64,000 nt of DNA, from positions 186,001-250,000 of the forward strand of contig QPMI01000056.1 in assembly GCA_004431415.1 (NCBI GenBank), written 5' to 3'. The notes beneath the pieces were generated by a model, which worked only from the letters and a program-made list of their open reading frames with translations, did no database searches and was not told the origin of the DNA. Origin of the DNA: Cyanophora paradoxa. Lineage: Eukaryota > Glaucocystophyceae > Cyanophorales > Cyanophoraceae. Numbering within the stretch: the first letter of the stretch is position 1; every line of letters starts with the position of its first letter. The translations under genes and the position numbers were made by a program. This document shows, piece by piece, positions 46,694-57,480 of this stretch.

Positions 46694-47621
46694 GCCGTCG
46701 TGAGCAGTTGTGATATCAATGTCAATTTGCAATGGCATTCTCGTCGAATCGGTCGGCTCATGATCATCTCTCGAATTGATGTGCATGCATCTATTCTGCA
46801 TTAAGATACATTAATTATACACCTGAGTGCTATCAATACATTAGCCGTTTTAATATGTCTTTACTGTGCTCCAAGTCTATAAAAAGTAAAATCCTACGTG
46901 CAATCGATCCCCAATCGATATCCCGCGGTTGCCGAGTTGCCCGCCCGCTCCGGCCAGCAACGCACGAACAGTACCTCGCGCCCGCTCGCCTCGCGATCGC
47001 TGAACGCACGAACAGTACCTCGCGCCCGCTCGCCTCGCGAACGCTGAACCCCATCACCTCCCTCCCCCCTCCCCCGCCCCCTCCCCCTCCTCCCCCCACC
47101 CCTCCTCCCCCTCCCCCTCCGCCTCACCGCCCCTCCCCTCCCCCTCCTTACCGCCCTCCGAATTCTCCCCCCGCACCAAGGGCGCCCCGTCCAACCGCGC
47201 GCTGCTTCGGCACAGGGCGGGCGGCTGGAGGTGCGGGCCTTAAGCTACTGCGGCAAGCGGGCCCTCGGCCGGCTTTGCCCGCCCTGGCCAGCTGGCCAGA
47301 CCAGGCGCGCCGCCCGCTCATGAGCAGTCCCACTAGTACTTCAAAGGCTTATGTCAAACGAATCAATATGAACTCCTCTTATGTCGATAAGGACAAACAA
47401 ATTTAAATGCAGATTGGCAAAAACCGATTGAGGACATAGGGCTGAATTATGGATGTACAGGCCTAGTTGATGTTTTCTGCGAATGCAAAAGGAAGAGCTC
47501 GAGGTGAATGAATAACCGGCAAATCGCACTCTGGCAAAGAAAAGAACCAGCAATTTGTCACAAAGGCAGTGCACGTATTGAGAATTGAGAATCGAATTGA
47601 GAGCGATACAAGGCCAGAATA
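46694..47621. other. Non-coding stretch with a tandem repeat and C-rich block
   Basis: A unit of about 43 bp (AACGCACGAACAGTACCTCG...) is repeated twice at 46958-47047. 47057-47150 is CCCCCTCC low complexity. An open frame spans this area, but its composition is simple-sequence and I see no gene. Confidence 0.45.
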
Positions 47622-47843
47622 TTAAAGTGTGCAGTGGTTGACTTTGATTGAGATTGGGAGATCCTTAGCCTTGAACCAACTGCAGAGAATGCATATGGCG
47701 CGCGCGCGGTCCGAGAGCGCGTCAGGGACTTTGATGTCCAATCGGCTTTTTACGTGGGTGGACAAGCCAAGAAGCTCGCTGAAGACGCGCAGCTTGCCGA
47801 GGCTGTCATTCTCTGCAAACGCGTGACCCAGATCTAGAATCAC
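47622..47843 (-). pseudogene. Orphan terminal exon of an F-box gene
   Basis: The minus-strand text HAFAENDSLGKLRVFSELLG, then PDALSDRARAICILCSWFKA and LPISIKVNHCTL with a stop, is a second copy of the last exon found at 47965-48250. It lies just downstream of F-box gene B with no other exons attached. It is either the remnant of a further array member or a duplicated alternative terminal exon. Confidence 0.6.
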
Positions 47844-47964
47844 ATATCCGGCGAAACGAGGGGCCCGCGCGATTTCCTACGAAAGGGCAATGAGAGACGA
47901 GCGCTGGCGGTGCTCACAATTCTCAAACAGTCTTCTGCGAGGGAATTCGAAGCCGACCTGCAAA

Positions 47965-50072
47965 CTATATTTCTATAGAATTGACTCGAATTGAAAGTGG
48001 GATATCGATGTCGTCAGCCTCAAACCAACCACGGAGAAAGGCGCGCGCCCCTTCCGAGAGCACATTGGGGACTCGGATCTCTAACCAAACGCGAGGGCCA
48101 AAGACCGGCAAGCTACGCAGCTCCTTAAAGGCGCGCAGCTTGTCGAGGGTGTCGTTCTCCGCGAGAGTGTGACACAGAATCGTGAGAGCACGCTCTCGGC
48201 CTGCTGATGGAGGACTAGCTATAGGAGCCCGCGCGATCTCCTGCGAGAGCGAATTCAGGCAAAGAAGCTCGCAAATTCCGAAATGTTCAGAAGAGAGCGA
48301 TAGCAACAGGTACCGACCTGCATGACTTCTGCCGCGGCGGGTACCCCACAGATGTATTGTGTTGTGACTTTCGGCCAGGAGGCGCGCAGGAGGGCCGCAA
48401 GGCTCCCCGGGTCCATCTGGGTTCCCGCTGGATCGCTTCCGTCTACCTTCAAAGCGAAAGACTCGAACTGCGGGGCGGCCGACAGCTCTGCTGCTGCTGC
48501 TGCCGCCGCCTGCAGCAGGCCCGCGCCTCCGTTGGGGGCGTTTCTTAACTGCGCTGCACATTAATCTGCGCCGCGCCTAGGGCAGAAGGACATAAAGCGA
48601 AGAGCAGGGCGCACAGAGAGTTCAAGGTTGAGAGAGCACAACTTCTCAAGAGATCCCAAGTCCGCAAGGGCATCGCTGGACGTGTGATCGACCTGGATCC
48701 AGAAGTTCGATTTGATAGATGAGACTATTTATGACATGGAGAATCTGAGATGAACCTTGAGTGCGAGGCTTTCAAGATTGTGGAAACGGAGGATGGGGTC
48801 GAAGACACGTCGGGAGCTGACAAAGCACCAGCGGGGATATTCCAGCTTCCGGACGCAACTGGCGTTGAGCGCCTGCAGGGCTTCCTCCAGACCAAGGTCC
48901 GAGCTGAGAGTGACCCGCAGGTCCTCCAGCAGAGGAAGCGCGGCCAAATTTCGAAGTGCGCGCCCATCAGCAAGACGGCACGATACCGTCTGCAGGCGGG
49001 GCCAGACCGCCACCAGCTTCGCCTGCAATTGTAAAAATAAAAATATAACCAGCTGCAGCGAATGGAATAATTAAATTGGCCGTGTGCTCATATATATATA
49101 GCACGAACCGTGTGCGCAGCCTGGAGGATTTTGTAATTAATGCGAAGCTTCCGGAGACGAGGAAGGCAATTCCGCTCGGCAGCAACAATGAATGCTGAGG
49201 TGAGCGCCTCACAGTCCAGTTGCAGAGATTGAACAGGGGCGGGCTGCAGGGCTTTAAATTTCAGGAATTCCAGTGCGACGTCTCCCAACGACTGTGTTGC
49301 AGCAATACCGATCGCGAGCTGGAGTCGCGTCGCTATTGCCGGCCAGCTGCAGGTACCGGTTCCCCATGGCCAGCTGCCTGAGAAGCGAACCCCTTCCAGC
49401 GGTACAGCTGCCGAAGCCAGGGCCGCCAGCATCTCTGCGAAAATTCAAAGCGAACGTTGACGTTAGAACGTTGACGGTAATTTAGAGCGAAAGCAAAATT
49501 GAATTATTTCAAGTTGACGTTAGAGAGCGGACTGCGAATGCGGCTTAGATAAGATTATGCTTCGATTTCAGACCTGTGAGAGAATAGGCGCAATCGAAGC
49601 ACGCCTGCACGTTCTCCTTCCATGCGCATGCATCTGCTGGCCATGGGCTGATGATGATCGTGAGCTTGCCGCAGCCCGCCAGCGCCCCGCTTCGGATGCG
49701 AGATGTAACTCGAGCGCATCGCGATCGATCCTGCATATCGCGCTTCTCGCTGGGCTCAACGTCGACCTGCAGCTGCTGCCATTGCACGCCCCGCAAGAGC
49801 CGGCTGAACCGCCGATCCAGCGACCAGAGCTGACACTTCTCGTACGCCTCCGTTGCTTCAATATTGCTGAAGATGCGCTGCACGAGCTCGTCGGGCAGCC
49901 GCGCGAAATGATTGACCGCAGGCGCAGGCGCCGCGGCCGGCGCTTCGAGCTCTCCCGCTGCACCTGCTGTCGAAGATCCAGAGGCGCCCGCTGCTGGGAA
50001 AGAAGAGCTCGCCGGGAACGAGGGCGCCTCCGGGGGGGCCGTGCGCGCGCGCTTCGCTGTTCGCTTCGCCAT
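47965..50072 (-). CDS. F-box protein with degenerate leucine-rich repeats (copy B)
   Basis: The start at 50072 (MAKRTAKRARTAPPEAPSFP) matches the MAKRRAKRART starts of copies C and D. The F-box NHFARLPDELVQRIFSNI and CQLWSLDRRFSRLLRGVQWQ follow at 49760-49920. Later minus-strand exons give LAALASAAVPLEGVRFSG, VQSLQLDCEALTSAFIVAA, LVAVWPRLQTVSCRLADGRA, NLAALPLLEDLRVTLSS and FDPILRFHNLESLALKV. The terminal exon (LSQEIARAPIASPPSAGRE ... ARAFLRGWFEADDIDIPLSI) ends at 47965. Like copy A it is probably an SCF substrate adaptor. The N-terminal KRxxKRAR cluster looks like a nuclear localisation signal. Whether every exon is intact was not verified. Confidence 0.75.
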
Positions 50073-50654
50073 TCAAAGCGATATTAATATTGCTCCACCT
50101 CTGCGATCTGACTGTGCGCTTGCGCGGAAAAAGCGCTTGGAGAAGCGCTCTCCTGCGGGGAACGAGGGGGAGACGGGAAGCCTATAGAGGGGTCAGGGGG
50201 GAAGCCTATAGAGGGGTCATACGAGGGAAAGAGGGGGAAAGAGGGGGGAACGAGGGAACGAGCAGGGGTCAGATCGGAGATCGGATAGAGGGGTCAGGGG
50301 GGAAATATGAGGAAGGGTATCGGGAAGCCTAGGGGAGGGGAAAGCTCGAGGTAGGGGCAACTTGGCAATATTAATTGCAATTGAAGGGCCCGTGGGGCGG
50401 ATCGAGGCAGGGGGGATTCCGGATCGAGCTCGAGGCAAGTAAATATAAGGAGGTAAAGTAAATCTCCTCTCGCCGTGGGCCGCGGGGGCCGGGGCTCGAT
50501 CGACGTGCGCCTTGTATACGTATACGTAATTACAATTTAGCTTCCAAGCTTAGTTGAAGTTGGACGGAGGCAGGCAAGAAAGTCACTGCATGTGCAGCCT
50601 CTGTAGCGACCATGTGCTCGAATTCCTATGCTCCTATCTAACGCTTAACTTAGT
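50073..50654. other. Upstream region of F-box copy B with a short tandem repeat
   Basis: The phrase GGGAAGCCTATAGAGGGGTCA occurs twice at 50176-50220, with shortened versions to 50335. The rest is G/A-rich with no gene. The promoter of copy B should lie next to 50073. Confidence 0.5.
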
Positions 50655-50890
50655 AAAATCTGGGGCCGCGCCGGCCGGCGCCGGCTCCAGCCTGCCGAAG
50701 TGCCACACCGACAAGGCAACGCCCGGCGGCCGAACGTATACATGTACAGGACGGACCCAACCCCCTACGCGAGGTGCGTCCCGTTCATGATCAGGGACAC
50801 CTGAGGCGAACGAAGTCAGCTGAGTTGCGATTAACGGCCACGTACCGGGTTCAGACGCGAGGGGCGGGGGGACGCACCGGGATTTCCGAA
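50655..50890 (-). pseudogene. Relic of the last exons of an allantoinase gene
   Basis: GAGGTGCGTCCCGTTCA, CACCTGAGGCGAACGAAG (about 50796) and TCAGCTGAGTTGCG match the 3' end of the allantoinase genes at 55129 and 59808 base for base over many short blocks, with a replaced stretch near 50770-50790. On the minus strand this is the last intron and last exon. Nothing else of the gene is left. Confidence 0.65.
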
Positions 50891-51279
50891 AGTTTCTCAA
50901 ACGAAAAACAAACCGTCGTCAAACGAGTCGCCGGGCCCTACCAATGTACATGCCGTCCATTCCATCACGGCGCCGCTAAGCTTTAGTTGAGCAACTAGCA
51001 CTGCAAAATAAGTTTACAGAGTCGACGTCGAATCCCTGAATTCTGATCCAAACGATCGCGGGTCGCGGCGTCCCAAGCTTAGCTAATGCGAAATTCCTGA
51101 AATTATAATCTAGCACAATGATCAAGAAAGCAAAAGAATTCTCGCCTCCGGCGGCGCTCACTTTGCGTACCCCCCCGCCGCCCTCTCGGACCCCCGAAAT
51201 CCGCATTGACGCCGATGGACGCGGGGGTACCCATCGCCGAATGGGGCCCGCGGGGACCCAGAGGGTTGCGGGGGGTACG

Positions 51280-51475
51280 GGCGGCCGCGGGGACAGGGGC
51301 CGGCCCGCGGGGGGGGGCGAGGGGGGGGGGTGGGGAGGGGCGGGTCCCTCTCGTCAGCGGGGCCGGGGGCGGGCCCTTGTGCGGAAGAGGGCCGGGGGGC
51401 GGCCCTTGTGCGTACCAGGGCCGGGAGGGGGCCCCTCTCGTCAGCGGGGCCGGGGGCGGCCCTTCTGGGGTTTTC
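51280..51475. repeat. G-rich minisatellite
   Basis: Units such as CTCTCGTCAGCGGGGCCGGG and GGCGGCCCTTGTGCG recur in mixed order. The region is low complexity on both strands and open frames across it are not reliable. Confidence 0.6.
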
Positions 51476-51641
51476 TGGGGGTTTCCGCGCTTACACCCCC
51501 GTCCGTCGTACCCAGCGGTGTCAGCGGGGTCCCTACCCCCCCTCCTAGGCCTGAGCCCTACCCTCCAGCCCCAAGCCCACCCCCTGCCGCCGCCGAAGTG
51601 CGAGAGAAAGGGGCGCAAAAAGGCTTCTGAATTCGATACAT

Positions 51642-51846
51642 CTACAGGCGGCGGCGGCGGAGGCGGCTGTTTTCTACGGAGAGCGAGTCGGGGGTGCCGG
51701 CGGGGAAGGTGACCGAGGCCTTCCGCTTCTGCGACCACCGGCCCTTGAGCGCGCTCTTGGCCGGCGACGACTCCTTGAGCGCCTTCTTGCCCGCCTTGGC
51801 CGCCTTCCTGGCCACCTTCTTTGCCGCCTTCTCCGCGCGGGCGAAA
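51642..51846 (-). pseudogene. Orphan exon of a lysine-rich, histone H1-like basic protein
   Basis: The minus-strand text reads ARAEKAAKKVARKAAKAGKK, then ALKESSPAKSALKGRWSQKR and VTFPAGTPDSLSVENSRLRR to a stop at 51642. AKK/KAAKAGKK repeats are like H1 tails or nucleolar basic proteins. The sequence upstream (51850-52030) consists of GTACCCC-type introns and poor frames, and no start exon is found. It may be a fragment carried in by duplication. Confidence 0.4.
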
Positions 51847-52383
51847 GGGGGTACGCGCCGACCGGGGGGGTACCGGGGGGGGTACGCCGGCCTCGCTGCA
51901 GCCCCGCCCCCCGTCCCCCGCCCTCCCATCAAGTCTCCGCGGGGTCCATTCGCGAGAGGGGGGGTACGGGCCATCGCCGCCAATGGGGCCCTAGCGGGGG
52001 GAGAGAGGGGCGGGGGGGTACACGCAAAGTGACCCGCCCGCGAGGGCAGAAAATTAATGCGGATAAATAAAACATAAAAAGCGCAGTGACGCTTCGATAT
52101 CAATATCGACACACCAACGTCTGCCACTGGTCCAATAGGAAACAACTTGGCAACTAGTTCTACCTCTCCTGTCCGTGAACGGATCGAAGGCTGCAAAACC
52201 CGCGAACTTACAAGCTCTTATTATCTGGGAGAATCCACTATATTCTATAATATTTATCATTGAATATCCTGAAACAGAGAAAGAATTCAATGATTCGAAT
52301 CAAGCCGTTTCAGCTCTAGCTATCTGGAAGCTCTATAATCAACTAAATAGACCCGATCGCGAGACTCTGAGCGATTGGGAGAA

Positions 52384-54636
52384 CTATCTGTACACGACAT
52401 GACGGATCGGGAGCCTCCTTGCCCCGAACCAACCGCGGAGAATTGCGCGCGCCCGTTCCGAGAGCGCAGCGGGGAATCTGAATTCCAGATCGATGCGGGG
52501 GCCGGCAGCCGACAAGCCGAGCAGCTCGCCGAAGGCGCGCAGCTTGCTGAGGCTGTTCATGTCGGTCTCTGCGAAGAAGTGACTGAGAAGCACACATCTG
52601 CGGTCTTCGCTGGGTGCACGTGACGGAGGGGCCCGCGCGATTTCCTGCAAAAATTAAAAAAAGCAATTGCAATCAGCGGCGGGCGCTAGCGGCGCTCAAA
52701 ATTAAAGTTTCTAGAGAAGGAAACCGCGGCCGACCTGCATGACTTCAGCCGCAGCGGGAGAGCTTGGGCCACGAGGCGCGCACGAGGGCCGCAAGGCTGC
52801 CGGGGTCCATCTCGGGCCCCGCTGGGCCGCCCCCGTCGACCGTTAAAGTGAACGACTCGAACTGCGGGGCGGCCGATAGTTCCGCCGCCGCCGCCGCCGC
52901 TGCCCGCAGCAGGCCCGCGCCTCCGTTGGGGGCGTCTCGTACCTGCGCTGCACATGAGTCCGACGGTCGAGATATGGCCGGCAAATTAAATGGACAGATT
53001 GCAAATGAAGCTGGGGCGCAAATGATATAGGGTATAAGGGCAGATTTCAAATGCAAATGAAATTGGGGCTCACAGAGAGTTCAAGGTTGAGAGAGCGCAG
53101 CTTCTTAAGAGATCCCAGGCCTGCAATAGCGTAGCCGGACAAGGGACCTCCCTGCGAGCGAACGAGTGCAATTTAAGCGGAACGTACAGGAAGCTTCGAC
53201 GCAGCCGCATAAATATATACCAAAATAATGAAAGGAGGCATATATATTTGACAGAGGAGACTAATCACAACGTAACATTTGCAAGAAGACGAACCCGAAC
53301 TGACAGCTCCTCGAGGTTGCGGAGGCGGAGTATGGACGCGAGGAGGCGCGGGCTGACGGAGAGCCGCCCAGAAAGGCGCAGCGCGCGGACGCAGTCGGCG
53401 TTGGCCGCCTCGAGAGCCCTCTCCAGCCCTGCACTCGTTTGGGCGTTCAACTCGACTGAGAGCCGCAGGTCCTCCAGAGGAAGCGCGGCGAGCTTCCGAA
53501 GTGCGCGCCCGTCCTCCAGAGAGCACGATACCGTCTGCAGGCGGGGCCATACCTCCACCAGCTTTGCCTGCGCATGCGGATGGCTACAATGAGCCGGGCC
53601 GGGGGCCGGGCTTATATATCTATATATCTAGTACAAACCGTGTGTTCAGCAAAGAGCAAGGATTCAATTCGAAGCTCTCGGAGGCGAGGAAGGCAATTCT
53701 GCTCGGCAGCAACAATGAATGCTGAGGTGAGCTCCTCGTCGTCCAGTTGCAGCGATCGAACAGGGGCGGGGTGCAGGGCTGTCAGGAAATCCAGTGCGAC
53801 GTCCTCCAGCGACTGCGGTGCGGCGATGCCGAGCTGGCGCTGCGTCGCTGCAGCCGGCCAGGCTCGCCAGCAGCCTGAGAGACGGACGCTTTCCAGTGGT
53901 ACAGGGGCCGAGGCGAGGGCCGCCAGCATCTCTGCGCGAAGCGAAAGTTAAAATTATTTCATAAAATTGTTTGATTACTTGGAGACGGTTGATCATGAAG
54001 CTTAAGCTTCAGGCTAGCGCCTACGGGCGGCGGCGAATTCGGATATGTACCTGCAAGGTATCGGGCGCCGGCGAAGCACATCTCCACGTCCTCCTCCGTG
54101 AGCGCTGGCAATGGCGGAAGAAAGCGGTACACGAACGGTGCGCTGTGATTACAATTGCGACGAGCCGACGGCGATGGGCCGACATGGAGCTGCCTACAGC
54201 CCGCCAGAGCGCCGCTGACGAGCCGAGACGTGATTCGAGCGGATTGACTAAACTTTCCGATATCGATATCGTGCCTCTCGCAGAGCTCGACGTCGACCCG
54301 CAGCTGCTGCCAGTGCACGCCGCGCAGGAGCCGGCTGAACCGCCGATCTAGCGACCAGAGCTGACACGTCTCGTACGCCTCCGTCGCCTCCAGCTCGCTG
54401 AAGATGCGCTGCACGAGCTCGTCGGGCAGCCGCTCGAAATGATTGACCGCAACCACAGCCTCGAGCTCCGGCGCTTCGAGCTCTCCCGTGCCGCCGGCGC
54501 CTCCGCTTCCGCCCGCCGGCGCTTCCGCTGCGCCTGCTGACGAAGCGCCTGCTTTGACTGACGGACTCGGCGCCGGCGCCACCGGCGCGGATGAGGGCGC
54601 GGATGTGCGCGCTCGCTTTGCTCGTCTCTTGGCCAT
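52384..54636 (-). CDS. F-box protein with degenerate leucine-rich repeats (copy C)
   Basis: The start at 54636 gives MAKRRAKRARTSAPSSAP, then a Gly/Ala/Pro linker, the F-box NHFERLPDELVQRIFSEL and CQLWSLDRRFSRLLRGVHWQ (54300-54460). Further exons give LAALASAPVPLESVRLSG, VRSLQLDDEELTSAFIVAA, LVEVWPRLQTVSCSLEDGRA, LAALPLEDLRLSVELNAQ and LLASILRLRNLEELSVRV (about 53300). An Asp/Pro-rich exon (PEMDPGSLAALVRASWPKLS) lies near 52790. The terminal exon (52384-52650) reads SHFFAETDMNSLSKLRAFGE ... ARAILRGWFGARRLPIRHVV. It is closest to copy D. Confidence 0.8.
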
Positions 54637-55128
54637 TCAAATTCGGCTGCTGAAGCCCGGCGACTGCTGCGATCTCCCGATCTAGATCTGCACTCCGCGC
54701 TATCGATCGATATCCGCGCCCCTGCGATCTACGATCGCCCGATCAAAATCTACGATCGCCGATCGAGGCCACCTGTACCCCCGGCTCTGAAATTCTGAAT
54801 TTTCAACCCTCCTCTTAAGCTTGCGCTATTCGCTTCGAAATCGGAGAAACTTAAGCCCTGACTGCGGAGAGAAAACTCGCGCTCAATTTCCCCCTTGCTC
54901 GACTCCAAGCCCTGCTCTAGAGATCTAAAGACGCTGCGCGGCGGGGAGCTCGACGCCTGCAGCTGAGGCAGGGATGGTGCGGCAGGGTGGCAGGGAGAAG
55001 CGTTGGCTCCCACTGCAACCACTGCCTAGCCGCGAGCGAGACGTCGATCATTAATAACAATACCAGGACTACGCTCCTAGTAGCCTATCTACCGCTTGCA
55101 AAGTAAATCGGAGGCCGGCCTCCGCGCG
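54637..55128. other. Intergenic region upstream of F-box copy C
   Basis: GATCG words are frequent at 54660-54770. No gene is supported. The last part (55050-55100) matches 59725-59775 upstream of the other allantoinase stop (ACTACGCTCCTA, ACCGCTTGCAAAGTAAA), showing that the duplicated unit includes this flank. Confidence 0.55.
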
Positions 55129-57238
55129 CTACGCCCGCGGGGCGGCGCCGGCACCAGCGCGGCCCCCGCCGTACAGGACCGACCCAAATCACTGCGCGAG
55201 GTGCGTCCCGTTCAGGTACACCTGAGGCGAACGAAGTCAGCTGAGTTGCGTTCGGATGAGAGGGGTGGGGGGGCGCACCGGGATCCCCCGGACAACGGTC
55301 GCCACCACGCGGCCCTGGGGGGTACGGGGTCAGGGCGGAAGGCGGGACGGGGCCGGGAAAGGGGGTACACCTCCAGAGCGTTGCCGAAGTAGGGCGTCAC
55401 GCCGTGCCTGTGGAAGAGGCGCGCCCCGGGGCCCCCCACGTAGAAGGCCTGATGGGGGTACGGTGTCAAGAGGGTCCGGCGGGGGGGGGGATACGGGGTT
55501 TGCAAAACAAGGGCGCACGTCCTCTGGGTTCCAGATGACGATATCGGCGTCGTACCCCGGCGCCAGGAGCCCCTTCCGGCCCGCCAGGCCCACAATCTGC
55601 GAGCCGGCTCGGGTCGGGTGTGGAAAGGGCGCGGCGGGGATCCGAACCCGCGCGGGCGCGGTGCTCATCCAGTCCGCGAGGTCCTTGATCGTGACCTGCG
55701 GGGGTACGGGGTTCGGCCCGGGGCTACCCGGGCGGCAAGAGGGGTACGCGTGCCTTGCGGTGCCGGCCCTCCGTCCACATGATGGAGAGGCCAAGCTGCG
55801 AGTGGGCGGAAGCGATCGGCGGGGGTACGCTGCAGTCGGAGGTGGGGGGTACCTGAAGCGACGAGATGCCCCCCCACGCCTTTTCGAAGTCCCCCTCCTA
55901 TACCCCCCGATCAGAAGGCGCCGTGGGGGCGGCGCGGGGAGGGGGGGGAAGGGGGGTACGCGCAGTGAGGAGCTTGAGCTGCGGGGGGCACGGGGAGTGG
56001 TCCGAGACCACCGCGTTGAGCGTACCCTCCTGCACGGCCATCAGCGGGGCGGTACGGCGTTTCGAGGGGTTGTTGGGGGGTACCAGCAGCGACGCCCACA
56101 GGAGCTCGCGGTTGGCGGCGGCGCGAATCGGCGGGGCGCACTTGAACGCCGTCTGGGGGGTACGGCGTTGGGCTGGGGGGAAGGAAGGCGGGCAGCAGAG
56201 GGGGTACCTGGCCGTCCTGGATCATCTCGGAGTCGAAGACGACTGCGGCGAAAGTGAGGGGGGCGGGGGCCGGTGCGAGGCGCAGCGCGGCGGGGCCGAG
56301 GGCCGGGCGAACGGTAGTGCGGGCAAGTCTCGGCCGTAACGGACAGCCCCGCCTGCCGCGCCCTCTGCGGGATCCGAGCCTCGCAAACGCGCCCGAAACC
56401 GGATCGAGCATAGAAGAAAGGAATCGCCGTACCCGGACGGCGTCCAGTACCCCCGCGTAGGAGACGTGCGCGATGTGTACCCGGGGCGCCGCGTGGCCGG
56501 CCTGCCAGGCCTCAGAGAAGAGAGGAAGGGGAGGGGGCGGGGGGTACGGGCCTCGGCGGCGGAGGCGTTGGCGGAGCGGGTGAGGCGCAGGATGAGGTCC
56601 ACCGCGTCAGATTCCATCTGCGCGCGGCAGAGTGAGCGGGGCGCGGGGTAGGGTGAAGGAGAGCGGAGCGAGGAGAGAGGCGCGCCTGCTCTGGCCGCGA
56701 CGCGACGTACTCCTTGTAGCTGTACCCGGCGGCTCAGGGTACACCTGGATGTAGGGCGTGGGGGTACGCGGACCTGCGGGGGTCGCTGAACTTGTACGGC
56801 TCCGAGCCGGGCCGCTTCAGCTCCGCGTGCACAACGAGGGGTACGTTCCTCCTCGCCAGCGTCGGGAGCGCCGCCTGCGCGGCACGCTGTCAGGGGTACG
56901 GGGGAGGCCGGGGGGAAGGGGCGGGCGGGGGGGGGGTACCGCGAGGTCGGCCTCCGTGGCCTCGGGGAAGTCGTCCATGCCGGAGTGGACCATGAAGGCC
57001 TGCGAACGAAGCTCGGGGGGTACGGCGGGCCGCGGGGGGTACGGCGCACCTTGATCGCGATGGCGCCGGCGTCGATGAGGGAGTCCATCTCGGCGGCGTT
57101 CCCGCTCGTCAGGCCTCCAAAGAAGCCTGGCGAGGAGTCAGCCGCCAGCAGAGGGACCGCGGCGCATCGGGACGCACCGACGTCGACCCAGATCTTGCCG
57201 GCGGCGGCCGCCGCGATCTTCTCACTCAGCACGCTCGC
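55129..57238 (-). pseudogene. Allantoinase copy lacking its 5' exons
   Basis: From 57238 downward the sequence parallels the complete gene at 59808-61914: EKIAAAAAGKIWVDVGAS, FFGGLTSGNAAEMDSLIDAG, AFMVHSGMDDFPEATEADL, VPLVVHAELKRPGSEPYKF, FKCAPPIRAAANRELLWAS, GLAGRKGLLAPGYDADIVIW and the last exon with its stop at 55129-55131. Homology ends abruptly at 57238, inside the exon that carries GGVTTIVEMPINSHP in the complete gene. The signal-anchor exon, the exon with the metal-binding HVH, and half of the next exon are replaced by AT-rich sequence. Without HVH it cannot make an active amidohydrolase. Confidence 0.8.
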
Positions 57239-57480
57239 TTTCCTATTAAAAGAAAATTACCGTAGTCACTGAGTACTAGTACAAGAATCACAAAGACAGA
57301 TATCGCTATCCAAAAAAACATTGACCGCTACAGTGAGCTAATATATTGAGATTCTCAAAGCGAAATCCACCAAGATGCGATCGAATCGTTCTTAAATATC
57401 TAGTACTTGTGTCTATGCTATCTGTGTACATCTATGCTATCTGTGTATAGAAAAAGTACAAGAACTTTAAGCTCACGAAA
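57239..57480. other. AT-rich insert between allantoinase copy and F-box copy D
   Basis: A 242-bp AT-rich segment, unlike its GC-rich neighbours, begins exactly where allantoinase homology stops. It contains a near-tandem CTATGCTATCTGTGTA at about 57414-57450. No gene is visible. Confidence 0.5.

Noticed and set aside
46855-47406. 183-codon plus-strand frame with a poly-proline block
   Set aside because: It crosses a short tandem duplication and CCCCCTCC low-complexity DNA, with no domain or splice support.
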